Assembly (NCBI GenBank): GCA_023444055.1
Contig: JAEZRV010000002.1
Location: forward strand, 76,581-140,580
Direction: 5' to 3'
DNA: 64,000 nucleotides
Origin: Bacillota bacterium
Lineage (GTDB): Bacteria > Bacillota > Clostridia > Acetivibrionales > DSM-1351
Each line of letters begins with the position of its first letter. The stretch's first letter is position 1. Made by a program: the position numbers and the translations under genes. Below are positions 8,752-18,816 of the stretch, piece after piece. Below the pieces are notes generated by a model. The model made no database searches. It was given only the letters and a program-made list of their open reading frames with translations, and was not told the DNA's origin.

Positions 8752-9291
8752 TTAATAATTTCTTGCAGCTATTTGGAAATAAGCTTGTGGATGATCACAT
8801 ACTGGACATTTATTTGGAGCACTTGTACCAACATGAATATGTCCGCAATTAGCACATTGCCAAATAACTTTTTCACCCTTTATAAATACAGCATTTCCTT
8901 CAACATTTTTTAATAAAGCACGATATCTTTCTTCATGCTCTTTCTCAATATTTGCAACTCCTTCGAATAAACGTGCTATGTCATTAAAGCCTTCTTCTTT
9001 AGCTTCCTGTGCAAATTTTGCATACATATCAGTCCATTCATAATTTTCACCTTCTGCTGCATCTTTTAAATTTGTAGCAGTATCTGCTATTCCATCATGT
9101 AGAAGTTTAAACCAAATCTTTGCGTGTTCCTTTTCATTAAGTGCAGTTTCTGTAAATAATGCTGCTATTTGCTCATATCCTTCTTTTTTAGCTTTTGATG
9201 CATAGTACGAATATTTATTATGTGCCATAGATTCGCCTGCAAATGCTGACATTAAATTGGCTTCTGTTTTTGAACCTTTTAAATTACTCAA
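8752..9291 (-). CDS. rbr: Rubrerythrin
   Basis: 179 residues from a TTG start with AGGAGG 9 bases upstream. The ferritin-like four-helix domain carries diiron ligands in ExxH motifs ([19 protein letters not shown]). The C-terminus is a rubredoxin-like iron site with two CxxC pairs (CANCGH and CPVCDH). Rubrerythrin reduces hydrogen peroxide in the cytoplasm of strict anaerobes. The gene is divergent from a thioesterase gene. Confidence 0.96.
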   Translation of the reverse strand: MSNLKGSKTEANLMSAFAGESMAHNKYSYYASKAKKEGYEQIAALFTETALNEKEHAKIWFKLLHDGIADTATNLKDAAEGENYEWTDMYAKFAQEAKEEGFNDIARLFEGVANIEKEHEERYRALLKNVEGNAVFIKGEKVIWQCANCGHIHVGTSAPNKCPVCDHPQAYFQIAARNY

Positions 9292-9441
9292 TATAATAAT
9301 CCTCCTAAATTTATTATAATATAAACGACTTTAAGTAATACTATACCACAAACACCTCAAATATTAACGCAAAAATTTGAATTGTTTTGTTTTTGTGTTT
9401 AAAAGATATATCCTTGTGGTAATGTATAGACTGCAATCTTT

Positions 9442-9471
9442 TTTACACAAACAATAAATTTGAGTTATAAT
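9442..9471 (+). promoter_or_regulatory. Probable promoter of the thioesterase gene
   Basis: TTTACA at 9442-9447 and TATAAT at 9466-9471 are 18 bases apart, 35 bases before the ATG at 9506. The ribosome site is AAAGGA. Confidence 0.6.
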
Positions 9472-9505
9472 AATCAAAGTAGCATAGCGAAAGGAATGAT
9501 TATCT

Positions 9506-9985
9506 ATGGATAAATTAGTATATAAGAAGGTATCAGATTCTAAAACCGAGCAAATACAAATACTCATGCCTGAGCATATTAATGGCTTTAACCGCCTTTT
9601 TGGAGGAAAGCTCATGGAATGGATTGACGTTGTGGCGGCAGTCGTTGCACGCCGACATTCAGGCTGTAATGTAACTACTGCTTCGGTAGACAATTTGCAA
9701 TTTAAATCGGCCGCATACATTAACAGTACCATTTTTTTAAGCGGTCAAGTGACTTATGTAGGTAAAACTTCTATGGAGGTTAGAGTAACTACTTACGTTG
9801 AAAACCTGGACGGCAAACGTCATATGATAAATAGAGCATACTTAGTTCTGGTTGCACTAGATGAAAATGACAATCCGGTACCTGTTCCCGGTCTTATTCT
9901 TGAAACTGATGAAGAAAGGCTAGAATGGGAATCTGGCGAAAAGCGCAGAGAACTTAGAAAACAAAGAAGACTTGAAGCATATTAA
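9506..9985 (+). CDS. Hotdog-fold acyl-CoA thioesterase (YciA/BACH type)
   Basis: 159 residues. The family core is seen: HINGFNRLFGGKLMEWIDVV near the N-terminus (hotdog helix) and TASVDNLQF, followed by the beta-sheet region with YLVLVALDEN. It hydrolyses acyl-CoA thioesters in the cytosol. The chain-length preference cannot be told. The C-terminus is a charged helix (EKRRELRKQRR). Monocistronic, with its own promoter and terminator. Confidence 0.9.
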   Translation: MDKLVYKKVSDSKTEQIQILMPEHINGFNRLFGGKLMEWIDVVAAVVARRHSGCNVTTASVDNLQFKSAAYINSTIFLSGQVTYVGKTSMEVRVTTYVENLDGKRHMINRAYLVLVALDENDNPVPVPGLILETDEERLEWESGEKRRELRKQRRLEAY

Positions 9986-10001
9986 TTTTTTTAGGGACAA
10001 A

Positions 10002-10052
10002 AAGGATTGAAGTGCCGTCAATTAAACGGTTATATTCAATCCTTATTTTTAT
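10002..10052 (+). terminator. Terminator after the thioesterase gene
   Basis: AAGGATTGAA (from 10002) pairs with TTCAATCCTT (10035-10044) across a loop containing a small inner stem, followed by a T-rich run. Confidence 0.75.
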
Positions 10053-10124
10053 TTAATACTTTTTAATTGTTTATTATTTCTTGTTGCTTCTTACATTTTT
10101 TGTTTCCTTACTTTCTTGTATTAA

Positions 10125-10772
10125 TTAAAATTGAATATTCTCAACCATACTATCCATTCTAGCCATAGCTCTTTCAATCGCTTCTTGACGTTCAATTTCC
10201 GTAGTGCCTGTTCCATCAACCAAAAGTTCTTCAAACTTGCTTATCCCTATAAATTTCATAATATCATGAATATAATTCAAACCTTTATTTAATGCAGGTC
10301 TAATAATCCAAGGTATATTAGCACCTGAAGATTGAACATAAATAAATGTGCGATTTTTATCATTTAATAATCCATATGGCTTTTGATTTTCAAAAGCAAT
10401 TGTTTTATCTGCTAGGACTATACAGTGAATATATTCGAGCAGCGGAGCCGGAAAAGAAAGACTCCACATAGGTGCAGCAACTACATAAATATCTGCTGAT
10501 ATAAATTGATCGCACAGTTTTAATATTTGTTTTATTTCTTGCTGTTCTTCATTTGTTAACTTTGACAGAGCTTCTGCACTTGCAATAGTACTTCTGCTCT
10601 CAAAATAGCAATCTTTAAGCTGTGGTACATGTTCTTTATATAAATTTAATTCTTCTAAAATCATGCTAGGATGCTTCTCTAAAATACTATTTACTAATTT
10701 TCTTCCTACTGTTTTACTTGATGACATTTCTTCGGCTTTCGAGTTGACTGTAATATAAAGTAGCTTTTTCAT
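10125..10772 (-). CDS. azoR: FMN-dependent NADH-azoreductase family flavoprotein
   Basis: 215 residues with a flavodoxin-like fold: KLLYITVNSKAEEMSSSKT (phosphate-binding loop), AAPMWSLSFPAPLLEYI (FMN contact, typical of AzoR) and VQSSGANIPW. Such enzymes reduce quinones and azo or nitro compounds with NAD(P)H. The ribosome site is AAGGGG. Single gene. Confidence 0.88.
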   Translation of the reverse strand: MKKLLYITVNSKAEEMSSSKTVGRKLVNSILEKHPSMILEELNLYKEHVPQLKDCYFESRSTIASAEALSKLTNEEQQEIKQILKLCDQFISADIYVVAAPMWSLSFPAPLLEYIHCIVLADKTIAFENQKPYGLLNDKNRTFIYVQSSGANIPWIIRPALNKGLNYIHDIMKFIGISKFEELLVDGTGTTEIERQEAIERAMARMDSMVENIQF

Positions 10773-10963
10773 ATATTATCCCCTTATAGTTTATGTTGTT
10801 TTTATTGTCTTCATTGTCTTTATAATACTTATTATCTATATAATATTTACACTTTTTCTATTAATATGCTATTTTCATTCCATATTTTTTAGGAATATAA
10901 ATAATCGTATTGGTTTTAAATCAATAGCAAGTCTATGATTCCCCAACAAGTTGTTTATTTAAT

Positions 10964-11941
10964 TCAGGTGTCTAAAATTTGCTTAGTATCATATCCTAAC
11001 TCAGCAAATCCTGACCAGAGAAACTCTATTTTCTTAATATGAACTTTTATAAGATTTAGCGCAACTGGCAAGGAAATCACCTCTTCTATATTTAAACCTC
11101 TGTTTATCATTACAGAAATATATTCATCGCTTTCTATTTCAATTATTTCAGCAACACCAGCAATCTGCATACCAGCCAATTTACTCATACTTCTATATGA
11201 TTCAAAAATGCTGATTGATACATTTTGATTTATAATAATATTTGCAAATTTCTCTCCGCCTTCACTAACAATATAAATACATTCATCAATAAACATATAT
11301 TCTATTGGAGTTGACCTAACGGCTACATTACGCCCTGTACCCAGTGCACATGTGTTATGATTTTTAATAAAATCTGTTATGTAAACTTTAAGTTCCCGCT
11401 CATTAAGTGTTTTGCTACTCCTATCTTTTATTTTTTTTATATTAAGAGCCAATTCTACAAATGCATTTTGATCAAACAGTTTACAATCATTAAGCGGAAA
11501 GCCTGTTTTATTGCTGAAACTCTTCATCAATTCATAATCCTCACCGCTAAGTTTACTAAGTATAAGCTCTCCACCAATATAGGACTGCAAACAAACACTA
11601 TCTCCAAGAATATCTGTCAAAGGTTTTAAATACTTATCTGCAAGATTTTTGGCTAAGCAAGAGCATAACAAAATTACCTTTTTTTGCTTAATCCACTCTG
11701 CATTCTTTGATACAAATTCAATTATATTTTTGTCCACACTTTCTAAATAAACAGGCGTACATATAACTATAGCACTAAATTTTTTATAATCTTCTTTAAA
11801 CTCAGATACTTTGCAATATCTTGCAGGTCCCAAAATAAGCGATAAACTCTTTGCAATATATTCTGTAAAACCATATTTACTCTCATATAATATTAATGTT
11901 CTTTCCATAATCGTGTCCAAATATTTAGAGTCGTATTGCAC
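10964..11941 (-). CDS. Flavodoxin domain fused to a PNPOx-like flavin-binding domain
   Basis: 325 residues from a GTG at 11941 with GGCGGGG just upstream. An ATG at 11908, beginning MERTLILYESKYGFTEYIA, is the alternative start and fits the flavodoxin N-terminus exactly. Residues 12-150 look like a flavodoxin of the protoporphyrinogen-oxidase (HemG) type. Residues 185-320 resemble pyridoxamine-phosphate-oxidase-fold flavin domains (NTCALGTGRNVAVRSTPIEY). Probably an electron carrier or flavin reductase. The repeat leader described at 11952-12014 lies just upstream. Confidence 0.75.
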   Translation of the reverse strand: MQYDSKYLDTIMERTLILYESKYGFTEYIAKSLSLILGPARYCKVSEFKEDYKKFSAIVICTPVYLESVDKNIIEFVSKNAEWIKQKKVILLCSCLAKNLADKYLKPLTDILGDSVCLQSYIGGELILSKLSGEDYELMKSFSNKTGFPLNDCKLFDQNAFVELALNIKKIKDRSSKTLNERELKVYITDFIKNHNTCALGTGRNVAVRSTPIEYMFIDECIYIVSEGGEKFANIIINQNVSISIFESYRSMSKLAGMQIAGVAEIIEIESDEYISVMINRGLNIEEVISLPVALNLIKVHIKKIEFLWSGFAELGYDTKQILDT

Positions 11942-12313
11942 TTATCCCCGCCTATATAAGTGCAGTACAGATTCGTGCAAAACAACATAGAAATGACATG
12001 GACTAAGCACCTCCTTCAAATATATTAATAAGCTCTTAACACATAACATCCTTGCATCAAATGTATTTTATTAATCGTTATTATAATTATACTTATATTT
12101 ATAGATTTTTTCCTCATTTTTTTAAACAAATCTAAATAAACCGACCTCATAACGGCTTTTCAGTAAAAAGACTTAATTGCATAAATTAAGTCACTATAAA
12201 GGCTCACCGCTCTTAAATTTTTAATACTATATTATGGGTAATATAGATATTTTTATTATTTATTGTATAATAAGTAATATAAATCAATTTTATAATTTTT
12301 AAGGAGAAACATA
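11942..12313. other. Divergent intergenic region between the flavodoxin and kelch genes
   Basis: The left part (11952-12014) holds a leader-element copy on the minus strand, listed separately. Near 12170-12192 a short hairpin (GACTTAAT...ATTAAGTC) is present. TATAAT at 12266-12271 is a possible -10 box for the kelch gene, but no convincing -35 box was found. The rest is AT-rich with no gene. Confidence 0.5.
11952..12014 (-). promoter_or_regulatory. Leader-element copy L4 with a 15-codon mini-ORF
   Basis: On the minus strand, GGAGGT (12009-12014) is followed by GCTTAGTCC and an ATG at 11999. The ATG opens a 15-codon frame beginning MSFLCC and ending at 11952, eleven bases before the GTG of the flavodoxin gene. 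The first 30 bases match the other leader copies (L1-L3). The 3' hairpin arm is missing here. Confidence 0.6.
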
Positions 12314-14155
12314 ATGAAAACTAAAACGAAAAACATGCTGAAAAAACTAGTGTGTGTAGTACTAACTACACTACTAGCACTCTCTACCTTTTCTATGCCA
12401 TTTTCTTATTTAGTAGCTAATGCCGAAACTACTGAGCAAGAAACATTTTCATGGCAAAAGTACACCCATTACCTTACAGATCAGGCTTATAAAGGTACAA
12501 ATTTAAATGGTCAAACAACAAACGACCATATTATATTGAATGGAAACATTATTACTTTTTATGGTTACGGTAAACCCCAGTATATTGATTATTTATTTAT
12601 GCAAAATGACAGTAGTGATAAAAAGACCTTCACTTTTAAAATTGATGAGGCTGGAATTAATTACCACAGCATGTACGGAGGAGGTTTCCTATTTAATGGA
12701 AAAATAGAAAACGATATGCTAACATCATATATGCTGTTATATGAACAAGGAGGTATTGGATTATATAAAGTTGGTCCTGTAAATGCCACTAATTTTAATA
12801 ATGGAACACAAACTTGGAGTAAAATCACCACATTTGTAAAGACTGGCAGCGTCCATGATATTAAAATCGAGGTTGATTCAAGTATACTAAATATGTGGGA
12901 TAATGGTACACAAATAGTATCAAATTATAAGCTTAGTCAGGTTATTGGAAACGGTTTTGGACCTATAGCAGTATATAAATCTCATAATTGTACTATACTA
13001 TCATACTTTACTTTTAGTAATTTAAAAATGAAAATTGCTGATAAAGAAATCGTTATTATTCCGATTCCAAAATTTATTGATGTGGATTCAAGTACTCCAT
13101 ATCAAACTGACTTATCGTGGTCAAGTGTTAATCAAGCAATACGATATGACTTGGAAATTGACGGCAATATTGTTGACGTTGGTAATACTACGTCTTATTC
13201 TCATCTAAATTTATTTTCTGGCACCACCCATAAATATAAAGTAAGAGCAATTTGTCCTTTTGGTACCGGAGAATGGAGCGATGAAGTAGGTACTATTACT
13301 CTGGGTGAACCAAATACATGGACTAAAAAAGCCAGTATGCTAATTCCCAGAACCAGTGCTGTTACATTGAATGTAAACAAAAAAATTTATGTTTTAGGAG
13401 GAATAACCACTACTGGTATCGCTACTAAATCAATTGAAGTATATGATCCTTCGAATAACTCATGGACGGAATCATCTAATATGACTAAAGAGCGGTCTGG
13501 TATGGCTGGTGCTTCAATTGGAGATAAAATATACATATTTGGAGGAAAAGAAGCCTCAAAGGCTATTGCTACCTGTGAAGTGTTTGATACAAAAAAGCAA
13601 ACATGGTCTAATTTACCAGACATGCCAACACCTAGATTTAACACATCAGCAGTTTCAGTAGGTGGTAAAATATATGTAATCGGAGGTCATAACGGCAATC
13701 GTTTTATAAATGTCGTAGAGGAATATGACCCTGCTACAAACCAATGGTCATCTAAACAAATAATGCCTACTGCGAGAAGTATGAGTGCAATTACAGCTAT
13801 CAATGACATTATATACGTAATCGGTGGCTATAATGGTGATTATCTGAATGTAGTCGAGGCTTATGATACCAGTAAAGACATTTGGGAACAGAAAGCAAGT
13901 ATGACTACAGCAAGACGTAATCTTGGAGTTGCAGCCATAAACGATTTGGTCTATGCAGTAGGAGGAAATAATACAAATGGCGAACTTACAAAATTAGAAA
14001 TGTATAATCCTGCATTAGATACATGGACAGATAAAATGGATATGCCAACGCCACGAAGCTATTGCGGATTCGTATCTGTATATGGTGCAATTTTTGCAAT
14101 AGGAGGAGTATTAAAAGGTTCACCATGTGATAATGTAGAGATGTATAATCCTTAA
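12314..14155 (+). CDS. Secreted kelch-repeat protein with fibronectin III-like domain
   Basis: 613 residues. There is a signal peptide with a basic start (KTKTKNMLKK), a hydrophobic core and a cleavage region near residue 37. Residues 45-240 are an uncharacterised beta-rich region. Residues 250-330 look like a fibronectin type III domain (TDLSWSSVNQAIRYDLEI). From about 335 to the end there are six kelch blades marked by IYVLGG, IYIFGG, IYVIGG, IYVIGG, VYAVGG and IFAIGG, a full beta-propeller. Acts outside the cell. The ligand is unknown, perhaps polysaccharide. The ribosome site AAGGAG is clear. Confidence 0.88.
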   Translation: MKTKTKNMLKKLVCVVLTTLLALSTFSMPFSYLVANAETTEQETFSWQKYTHYLTDQAYKGTNLNGQTTNDHIILNGNIITFYGYGKPQYIDYLFMQNDSSDKKTFTFKIDEAGINYHSMYGGGFLFNGKIENDMLTSYMLLYEQGGIGLYKVGPVNATNFNNGTQTWSKITTFVKTGSVHDIKIEVDSSILNMWDNGTQIVSNYKLSQVIGNGFGPIAVYKSHNCTILSYFTFSNLKMKIADKEIVIIPIPKFIDVDSSTPYQTDLSWSSVNQAIRYDLEIDGNIVDVGNTTSYSHLNLFSGTTHKYKVRAICPFGTGEWSDEVGTITLGEPNTWTKKASMLIPRTSAVTLNVNKKIYVLGGITTTGIATKSIEVYDPSNNSWTESSNMTKERSGMAGASIGDKIYIFGGKEASKAIATCEVFDTKKQTWSNLPDMPTPRFNTSAVSVGGKIYVIGGHNGNRFINVVEEYDPATNQWSSKQIMPTARSMSAITAINDIIYVIGGYNGDYLNVVEAYDTSKDIWEQKASMTTARRNLGVAAINDLVYAVGGNNTNGELTKLEMYNPALDTWTDKMDMPTPRSYCGFVSVYGAIFAIGGVLKGSPCDNVEMYNP

Positions 14156-14189
14156 AACCAAAAAACAAAAAATTATTTACAGTTCCAAA

Positions 14190-14237
14190 TAAATAAGAGG
14201 TTGTTGTATAACAGAATTCACAACAGCCTCTTATTTC
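14190..14237 (+). terminator. Terminator after the kelch gene
   Basis: A 17-bp inverted repeat (14191-14207 and 14220-14236, one mismatch) encloses a 12-base loop, with T-rich flanks. It is probably also usable from the convergent kinase gene. Confidence 0.8.
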
Positions 14238-14295
14238 TAAGTATACATTGCATTTTAATAGTTGTAATAAAATATAAACTTAGCAGCTTATATTT

Positions 14296-16023
14296 TTACA
14301 CATATATATCTGAAAACTCAACATTTATCCTATCTGAATAAATATTTGAGTCTACAATATAATTTTGATATTCATCTAATTGATTGCTATTCAATTTTAT
14401 TATCGGAAGTTTTACTGTAAATTCGCTTCCACTTCCAAGCCTACTTTCAACGCTAATTTTTCCGCCGTGAAGCTCAACAAATGACTTTGCCAGTGATAGT
14501 CCAATACCGCTTCCTTCATGATTTCTTGATAGTATATTATCAATATTGTTGAATCTTTCAAATATCATATCTAACTTCCCTGAAGGTATGCCTATTCCTG
14601 TATCCTTAACTGAAATATAAGTATCCTCACTTGTTACATAAATACTTACAATAATATTTCCGCCTGCTTCAGTAAATTTGATAGCATTTGATAGCAGGTT
14701 TAATAAAATTCTTTCAACTTTATCCGGATCCACAGCTACGGTTAGTTCCTTTATACTTTTGTTAAATGTTACATTTATCCGCTTTGCTTTAGCATACTCC
14801 GCTACAGAATTCGTAAGTTTCTCTACAAGACGGACAATATTCAAATTTTGCAACTGCAATCTCATAAATCCCGCATCGACTTTTGTAACATCAATAAGAT
14901 TATTAATTAGTCTTAATAACCTTCTGCAGTTTTGCTTAACAGTTCTTATATGGTTACAATAATAATTTTTCTCTACACTATCCATATTTTTCACTTTCAT
15001 TTCAAAAAGCTGTGTAGCACTCTGTATAACAGTTATAGGTGTCTTTAGCTCATGACTGATATTCGCAACAAATGTATTTTTTGCGTTATTAGCTTCTTCG
15101 GCTTGCAATTTTGCATTTTGCAATTCATTCATCACATTTACATTTTCTGTAATATCTCTTGTTACTACGATGTAACTATCACAATCACCTATTTCATCAT
15201 ATATCAACTTACTTATCTGTGCTGAATACCACACTTCTCTACCATTTATAATTACTGAACAATTAATGGTTTGTATAATATCCCCGTTTTTTACTTTATG
15301 TAGAGCATTATCTAAAGCATTTCCTATACTTTCTGGGAGTACTTCATTAAGTTTTTTATCAATAAATTTACCTACATGTATATACAAATTTGCATCTAAG
15401 GATTTGTTATACTCAATTAATCTTGTTGAACTATCTAACACAAAAACAAAATCCTGCATAGAATTTAATAATCTGCTGTATTTGCTATTAACTTGCTTGT
15501 ATTTCTGTTTTGCTATGTTGCTTTCAACAAGTGTAATTACAAGAGAACTATAATACTCAATAATGCTGATAACTTTTTCTTTTGAGAAAATCGGAACATT
15601 ATTAAGAGCCTTGGTATATTCATCTTCGACAAATCCAAACTCATGAGCTTGATTCCTGAAAAAGCCAACATTTGCAGTCTCACCTTCATAGAAAAACTTT
15701 CCAAACACTAATGTTGCTATTTCTACTCCTTCAACAATTACTGGCATAGATATTTCACACGAATTATCAGTATATCTGTACGCTATAAAATCACTATTAT
15801 TCAAATTCTTTTTGAGTTTTTCGTCAATTACTTTAGAAAATTTTGAATTGGAGAGATTTATTTCGCTGAGATTTATGTAAACTCTCAGACTCATAGTAGA
15901 TAAAATAGTTTTACCTTGAGTATCAAGTATACTAACTGGCATTCCTGTTATTGAATATAAATTATCTACCATTTTCTGTAATATTTTTAAGTCAATAAGT
16001 TCTTCCAATACCCATTCTTTCAT
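14296..16023 (-). CDS. Soluble sensor histidine kinase with PocR and PAS domains
   Basis: 575 residues, no membrane helix. Residues 5-165 match the PocR ligand-sensing domain (ILQKMVDNLYSITGMPVSIL, later FFRNQAHEFGF). About 180-295 is a PAS domain (DFVFVLDSSTRLIEYN). HisKA carries the phospho-His324 (ISHELKTPI). The HATPase has LLNLLSNAIKFTEAG, VKDTGIGI and GIGLSLAKSFVELHGG. PocR domains bind small organic ligands in other bacteria. The ligand here is unknown, and no response regulator is adjacent, so this is an orphan kinase. Confidence 0.9.
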   Translation of the reverse strand: MKEWVLEELIDLKILQKMVDNLYSITGMPVSILDTQGKTILSTMSLRVYINLSEINLSNSKFSKVIDEKLKKNLNNSDFIAYRYTDNSCEISMPVIVEGVEIATLVFGKFFYEGETANVGFFRNQAHEFGFVEDEYTKALNNVPIFSKEKVISIIEYYSSLVITLVESNIAKQKYKQVNSKYSRLLNSMQDFVFVLDSSTRLIEYNKSLDANLYIHVGKFIDKKLNEVLPESIGNALDNALHKVKNGDIIQTINCSVIINGREVWYSAQISKLIYDEIGDCDSYIVVTRDITENVNVMNELQNAKLQAEEANNAKNTFVANISHELKTPITVIQSATQLFEMKVKNMDSVEKNYYCNHIRTVKQNCRRLLRLINNLIDVTKVDAGFMRLQLQNLNIVRLVEKLTNSVAEYAKAKRINVTFNKSIKELTVAVDPDKVERILLNLLSNAIKFTEAGGNIIVSIYVTSEDTYISVKDTGIGIPSGKLDMIFERFNNIDNILSRNHEGSGIGLSLAKSFVELHGGKISVESRLGSGSEFTVKLPIIKLNSNQLDEYQNYIVDSNIYSDRINVEFSDIYV

Positions 16024-16136
16024 TTTAACACCCCAAGTAGGTTTTTATGAACTTTTAAAACTTATCTTTAAATTAAAATTTTTCATAATACAAATCGCTC
16101 AAATTCTATAACTCTATAATTCTACATTTTTTCCTA

Positions 16137-17954
16137 TTATCCTTTATTTTTATCGCTTTTCTTTAAGGATATATGAGCTTTTATTGCAAACATGAACTGT
16201 TCACCATATTTATCCAATTTAAAAGCCCCAACACCTGACACCTTCAGCATATCTTCTTCACTGGTTGGACACTTTTTACACATATCTTTGAGCGTTGCAT
16301 CAGAAAAAACTACAAAAGGCGGCACATTTTGTTTGTCTGCTATGCGTTTTCGAATAGCTCTTAGTTCATCAAACAGGACATTATCTACAGGAACTTTTTC
16401 ATCATCTGCTACAGCCTTTTGTTTACTGATTATTCTCTTTATAGTTACCTTTTTACTTCCTTTCAGTACCTCTACTGCCATTTTGTTTAGCTTAAGCACG
16501 GGATATTGATCTCCATATAAAGCTATATAATTTTCAGCAACTAAAAACGATATCAGCTCCTTAATTGTATCCTTTGAATACTCCTTCATAATTCCGTATG
16601 TAGTAAGCTTATTAAACCCCATAGTTCTGATTTTTTCAGTATTACTGCCTCGAAGAACATCGGCTACAGCGACACTTCCGAAGCGCTCACCCATTCTCTT
16701 TATACAGGACATTATCTTCTGAGCTTCAATTGTAACATCTGTGCTATCAATGTCGTTATTGCAATTTCCGCAGTTACCGCAATGTTCTTTTGTATCTTTC
16801 TCTCCAAAATAATCAAGAATATATGCTCTAAGACACCTATCAGTATTACAGTAGTCAACAATTTCATTTAGCTTTTGATATTCTCCCGCTTTATCAATAT
16901 CTTCACTTCCATTTTCAATAAAAAGCTTATTTGTAATAATATCTGATGCAGAATACAGCATTACACACTCTGCCCTTTCCCCATCACGTCCTGCCCTCCC
17001 TGCTTCTTGATAGTAGCTTTCCATATTTTTAGGCATATTATAATGTATTACAAAAGATATGTTTGACTTATCAATTCCCATTCCAAAAGCATTTGTAGCA
17101 ACCATTATAGGAATACGGTCATTTATAAAGTTTTCCTGGTTAATTGACTTCTCATTTTCAGATAATCCCGCATGATACCTAGTTGCTATATAGCCCTTCT
17201 TATTTAGCTTTTCATTTATTGACTCTACAGTCTTTCTTGTAGATGCATACACAATTCCAGATTTGCCTTTAGCATTACTTAAATATTTTAGTAATTGTTC
17301 AAATTTATTTTTTGGTTTCAATACCTCTAAATATAGGTTCTCTCTATCAAAGCCAGTTGTAACAGAAAACGGACTATTCAGTTTTAACAGCGTAATTATA
17401 TCGTCTTTAACAATTGGTGTGGCTGTTGCTGTAAATGCAGCCATTACTGGTCTATGTGCCAATCTTTCCAGCAACTTAGGAATTTCTCTATAGCTCGGTC
17501 TGAAATCGTGTCCCCATTGAGAAACACAATGAGCCTCATCAACTGCCACCATTGAAACATTAATAGACTGTACAAGTTCTAGAAAGCTATCAGTCTCCAG
17601 TCTTTCAGGTGCTACATATATAAGCTTATATGCCCCTACTTTTGCATTTGCAATAACCTTTCTAAACTCTGCTAAACTAAGAGAACTATTTATAAAGACT
17701 GCTTTAATACCTGTTTCACAGAGGGTATCAACCTGATCCTTCATTAAAGATATAAGGGGCGAAATTACAATGGTTATACCATCAAACATTAGTGCTGGTA
17801 TCTGGTAACAAATAGATTTACCCGCCCCTGTAGGCATTATTGCTAAAACATCTGTACCTTTTAATATTTGCTCTATTATCTCACTTTGACCGTTTCTAAA
17901 ATCATCATAGCCAAAATACTTTTTTAATAATTCAGTTGATTGCTGTTTGTTCAT
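16137..17954 (-). CDS. recQ: RecQ ATP-dependent DNA helicase
   Basis: 605 residues from ATG at 17954, which begins the usual MNKQQSTELLKKYFGY. AAGGAG lies 13 bases upstream. A longer open frame to 18104 is not supported. Helicase motifs: MPTGAGKSICYQ (Walker A), VDEAHCVSQWGHDFRP (II and aromatic loop) and YQEAGRAGRDG (VI). Zinc site Cys residues are in CNTDRCLRAY and HCGNCGNC. A winged helix follows, then a C-terminal HRDC domain (VPPFVVFSDATLKDM). Acts in replication-fork repair and recombination. A second, different RecQ is at 47295. Confidence 0.95.
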   Translation of the reverse strand: MNKQQSTELLKKYFGYDDFRNGQSEIIEQILKGTDVLAIMPTGAGKSICYQIPALMFDGITIVISPLISLMKDQVDTLCETGIKAVFINSSLSLAEFRKVIANAKVGAYKLIYVAPERLETDSFLELVQSINVSMVAVDEAHCVSQWGHDFRPSYREIPKLLERLAHRPVMAAFTATATPIVKDDIITLLKLNSPFSVTTGFDRENLYLEVLKPKNKFEQLLKYLSNAKGKSGIVYASTRKTVESINEKLNKKGYIATRYHAGLSENEKSINQENFINDRIPIMVATNAFGMGIDKSNISFVIHYNMPKNMESYYQEAGRAGRDGERAECVMLYSASDIITNKLFIENGSEDIDKAGEYQKLNEIVDYCNTDRCLRAYILDYFGEKDTKEHCGNCGNCNNDIDSTDVTIEAQKIMSCIKRMGERFGSVAVADVLRGSNTEKIRTMGFNKLTTYGIMKEYSKDTIKELISFLVAENYIALYGDQYPVLKLNKMAVEVLKGSKKVTIKRIISKQKAVADDEKVPVDNVLFDELRAIRKRIADKQNVPPFVVFSDATLKDMCKKCPTSEEDMLKVSGVGAFKLDKYGEQFMFAIKAHISLKKSDKNKG

Positions 17955-18181
17955 TATTATGTAGGTGCTCCTTTTTCTATTTCTTGCAGCCTTTGGTATA
18001 AATCTTAAATGTACTTCTAGTATATTTTTAATTAATGAAGTTGTCATTAGATTATTAGGACTAAGTTTAGGTATTAGCTTTGCAATATAAAAGATTATCA
18101 GCATGAGAAAAATAATAAAATTGTGAAAATACTAACAGATAGCTTACGTTAAAGATGGCTATAAGCCTATAGATTGAAAAA

Positions 18182-18260
18182 TGCGAAGTTTACATTTCGT
18201 GCATTCATCGTTCTCTTCGCATATCAAAAAGCTGCAGGCAGCTTTTTGTGGTTCTGCCTG
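18182..18260 (-). terminator. Two tandem hairpins downstream of the PH-domain gene
   Basis: Reading the minus strand, a 10-bp stem (18226-18247, AAAAAGCTGC and its complement) is followed by a second hairpin with TGCGAAG/CTTCGCA arms (18182-18221) and a T run. An alternative pairing AGGCAG/CTGCCT (18237-18259) could compete with the first. This fills the 330-base gap between the PH gene and recQ. The rest of the gap (17955-18181) shows no gene. Confidence 0.65.
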
Positions 18261-18285
18261 CCTTACTCTTTAATAACTACGCGTA

Positions 18286-18663
18286 CTATTTTAAAACATA
18301 CCCAGCAAGCACACTTTGCACTTCATAGATATTTAGACTCTTATTAAATGTCTTTTGAATTGGTAACGCCATTCCTGAAAGCCAAATTTTCAATTCAGCA
18401 TCTAAATCAAGGTGTCCAGCTGTTTCTATACTAAAATGAATTATACTCTTGTAGGGAATTGAATGATAATCAACCTTTTTTCCTGTCAATCCCTGTTTGT
18501 CCACTAATAACAGTCTTTTGTCTGTAAATACAAAATAATCTCGAATAAGCTTATATGCTTTTTCAATTCTTTCTCCATTTGCAAGAAGGTTTCCTAATTC
18601 CTTTTGAATATCTTCTAATTTAACCTCTGATGCATTACCAAGCAGTCCATCCATCAAACCCAT
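18286..18663 (-). CDS. Bacterial PH-domain protein
   Basis: 125 residues. The core is a bacterial pleckstrin-homology domain: IRDYFVFTDKRLLLVDKQG, then DYHSIPYKSIIHFSIETAG and LDLDAELKIWLSG. The length and order match the small YvbH/PF08000-like family. The function of these single-domain proteins is not established. An excellent ribosome site (AAGGAGG) precedes the ATG. Monocistronic with terminators at 18182-18260. Confidence 0.85.
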   Translation of the reverse strand: MGLMDGLLGNASEVKLEDIQKELGNLLANGERIEKAYKLIRDYFVFTDKRLLLVDKQGLTGKKVDYHSIPYKSIIHFSIETAGHLDLDAELKIWLSGMALPIQKTFNKSLNIYEVQSVLAGYVLK

Positions 18664-18816
18664 GTTATTTTCCTCCTTAAGTATTTTTCATTAACTTATA
18701 TTATACCGTTTAACCTTGGGATTTCATAGGTATTTTTTATAATTATCCCTTATTAGTATATTATTGGATTGAAGCAGTTAATCTTCGACTATTTTAGCTT
18801 AAAAAAACATATAGAG

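Noticed and set aside
9364..9732. Minus-strand frame opposite the thioesterase
   Set aside because: A shadow of the real plus-strand gene, which has domain support and a promoter.
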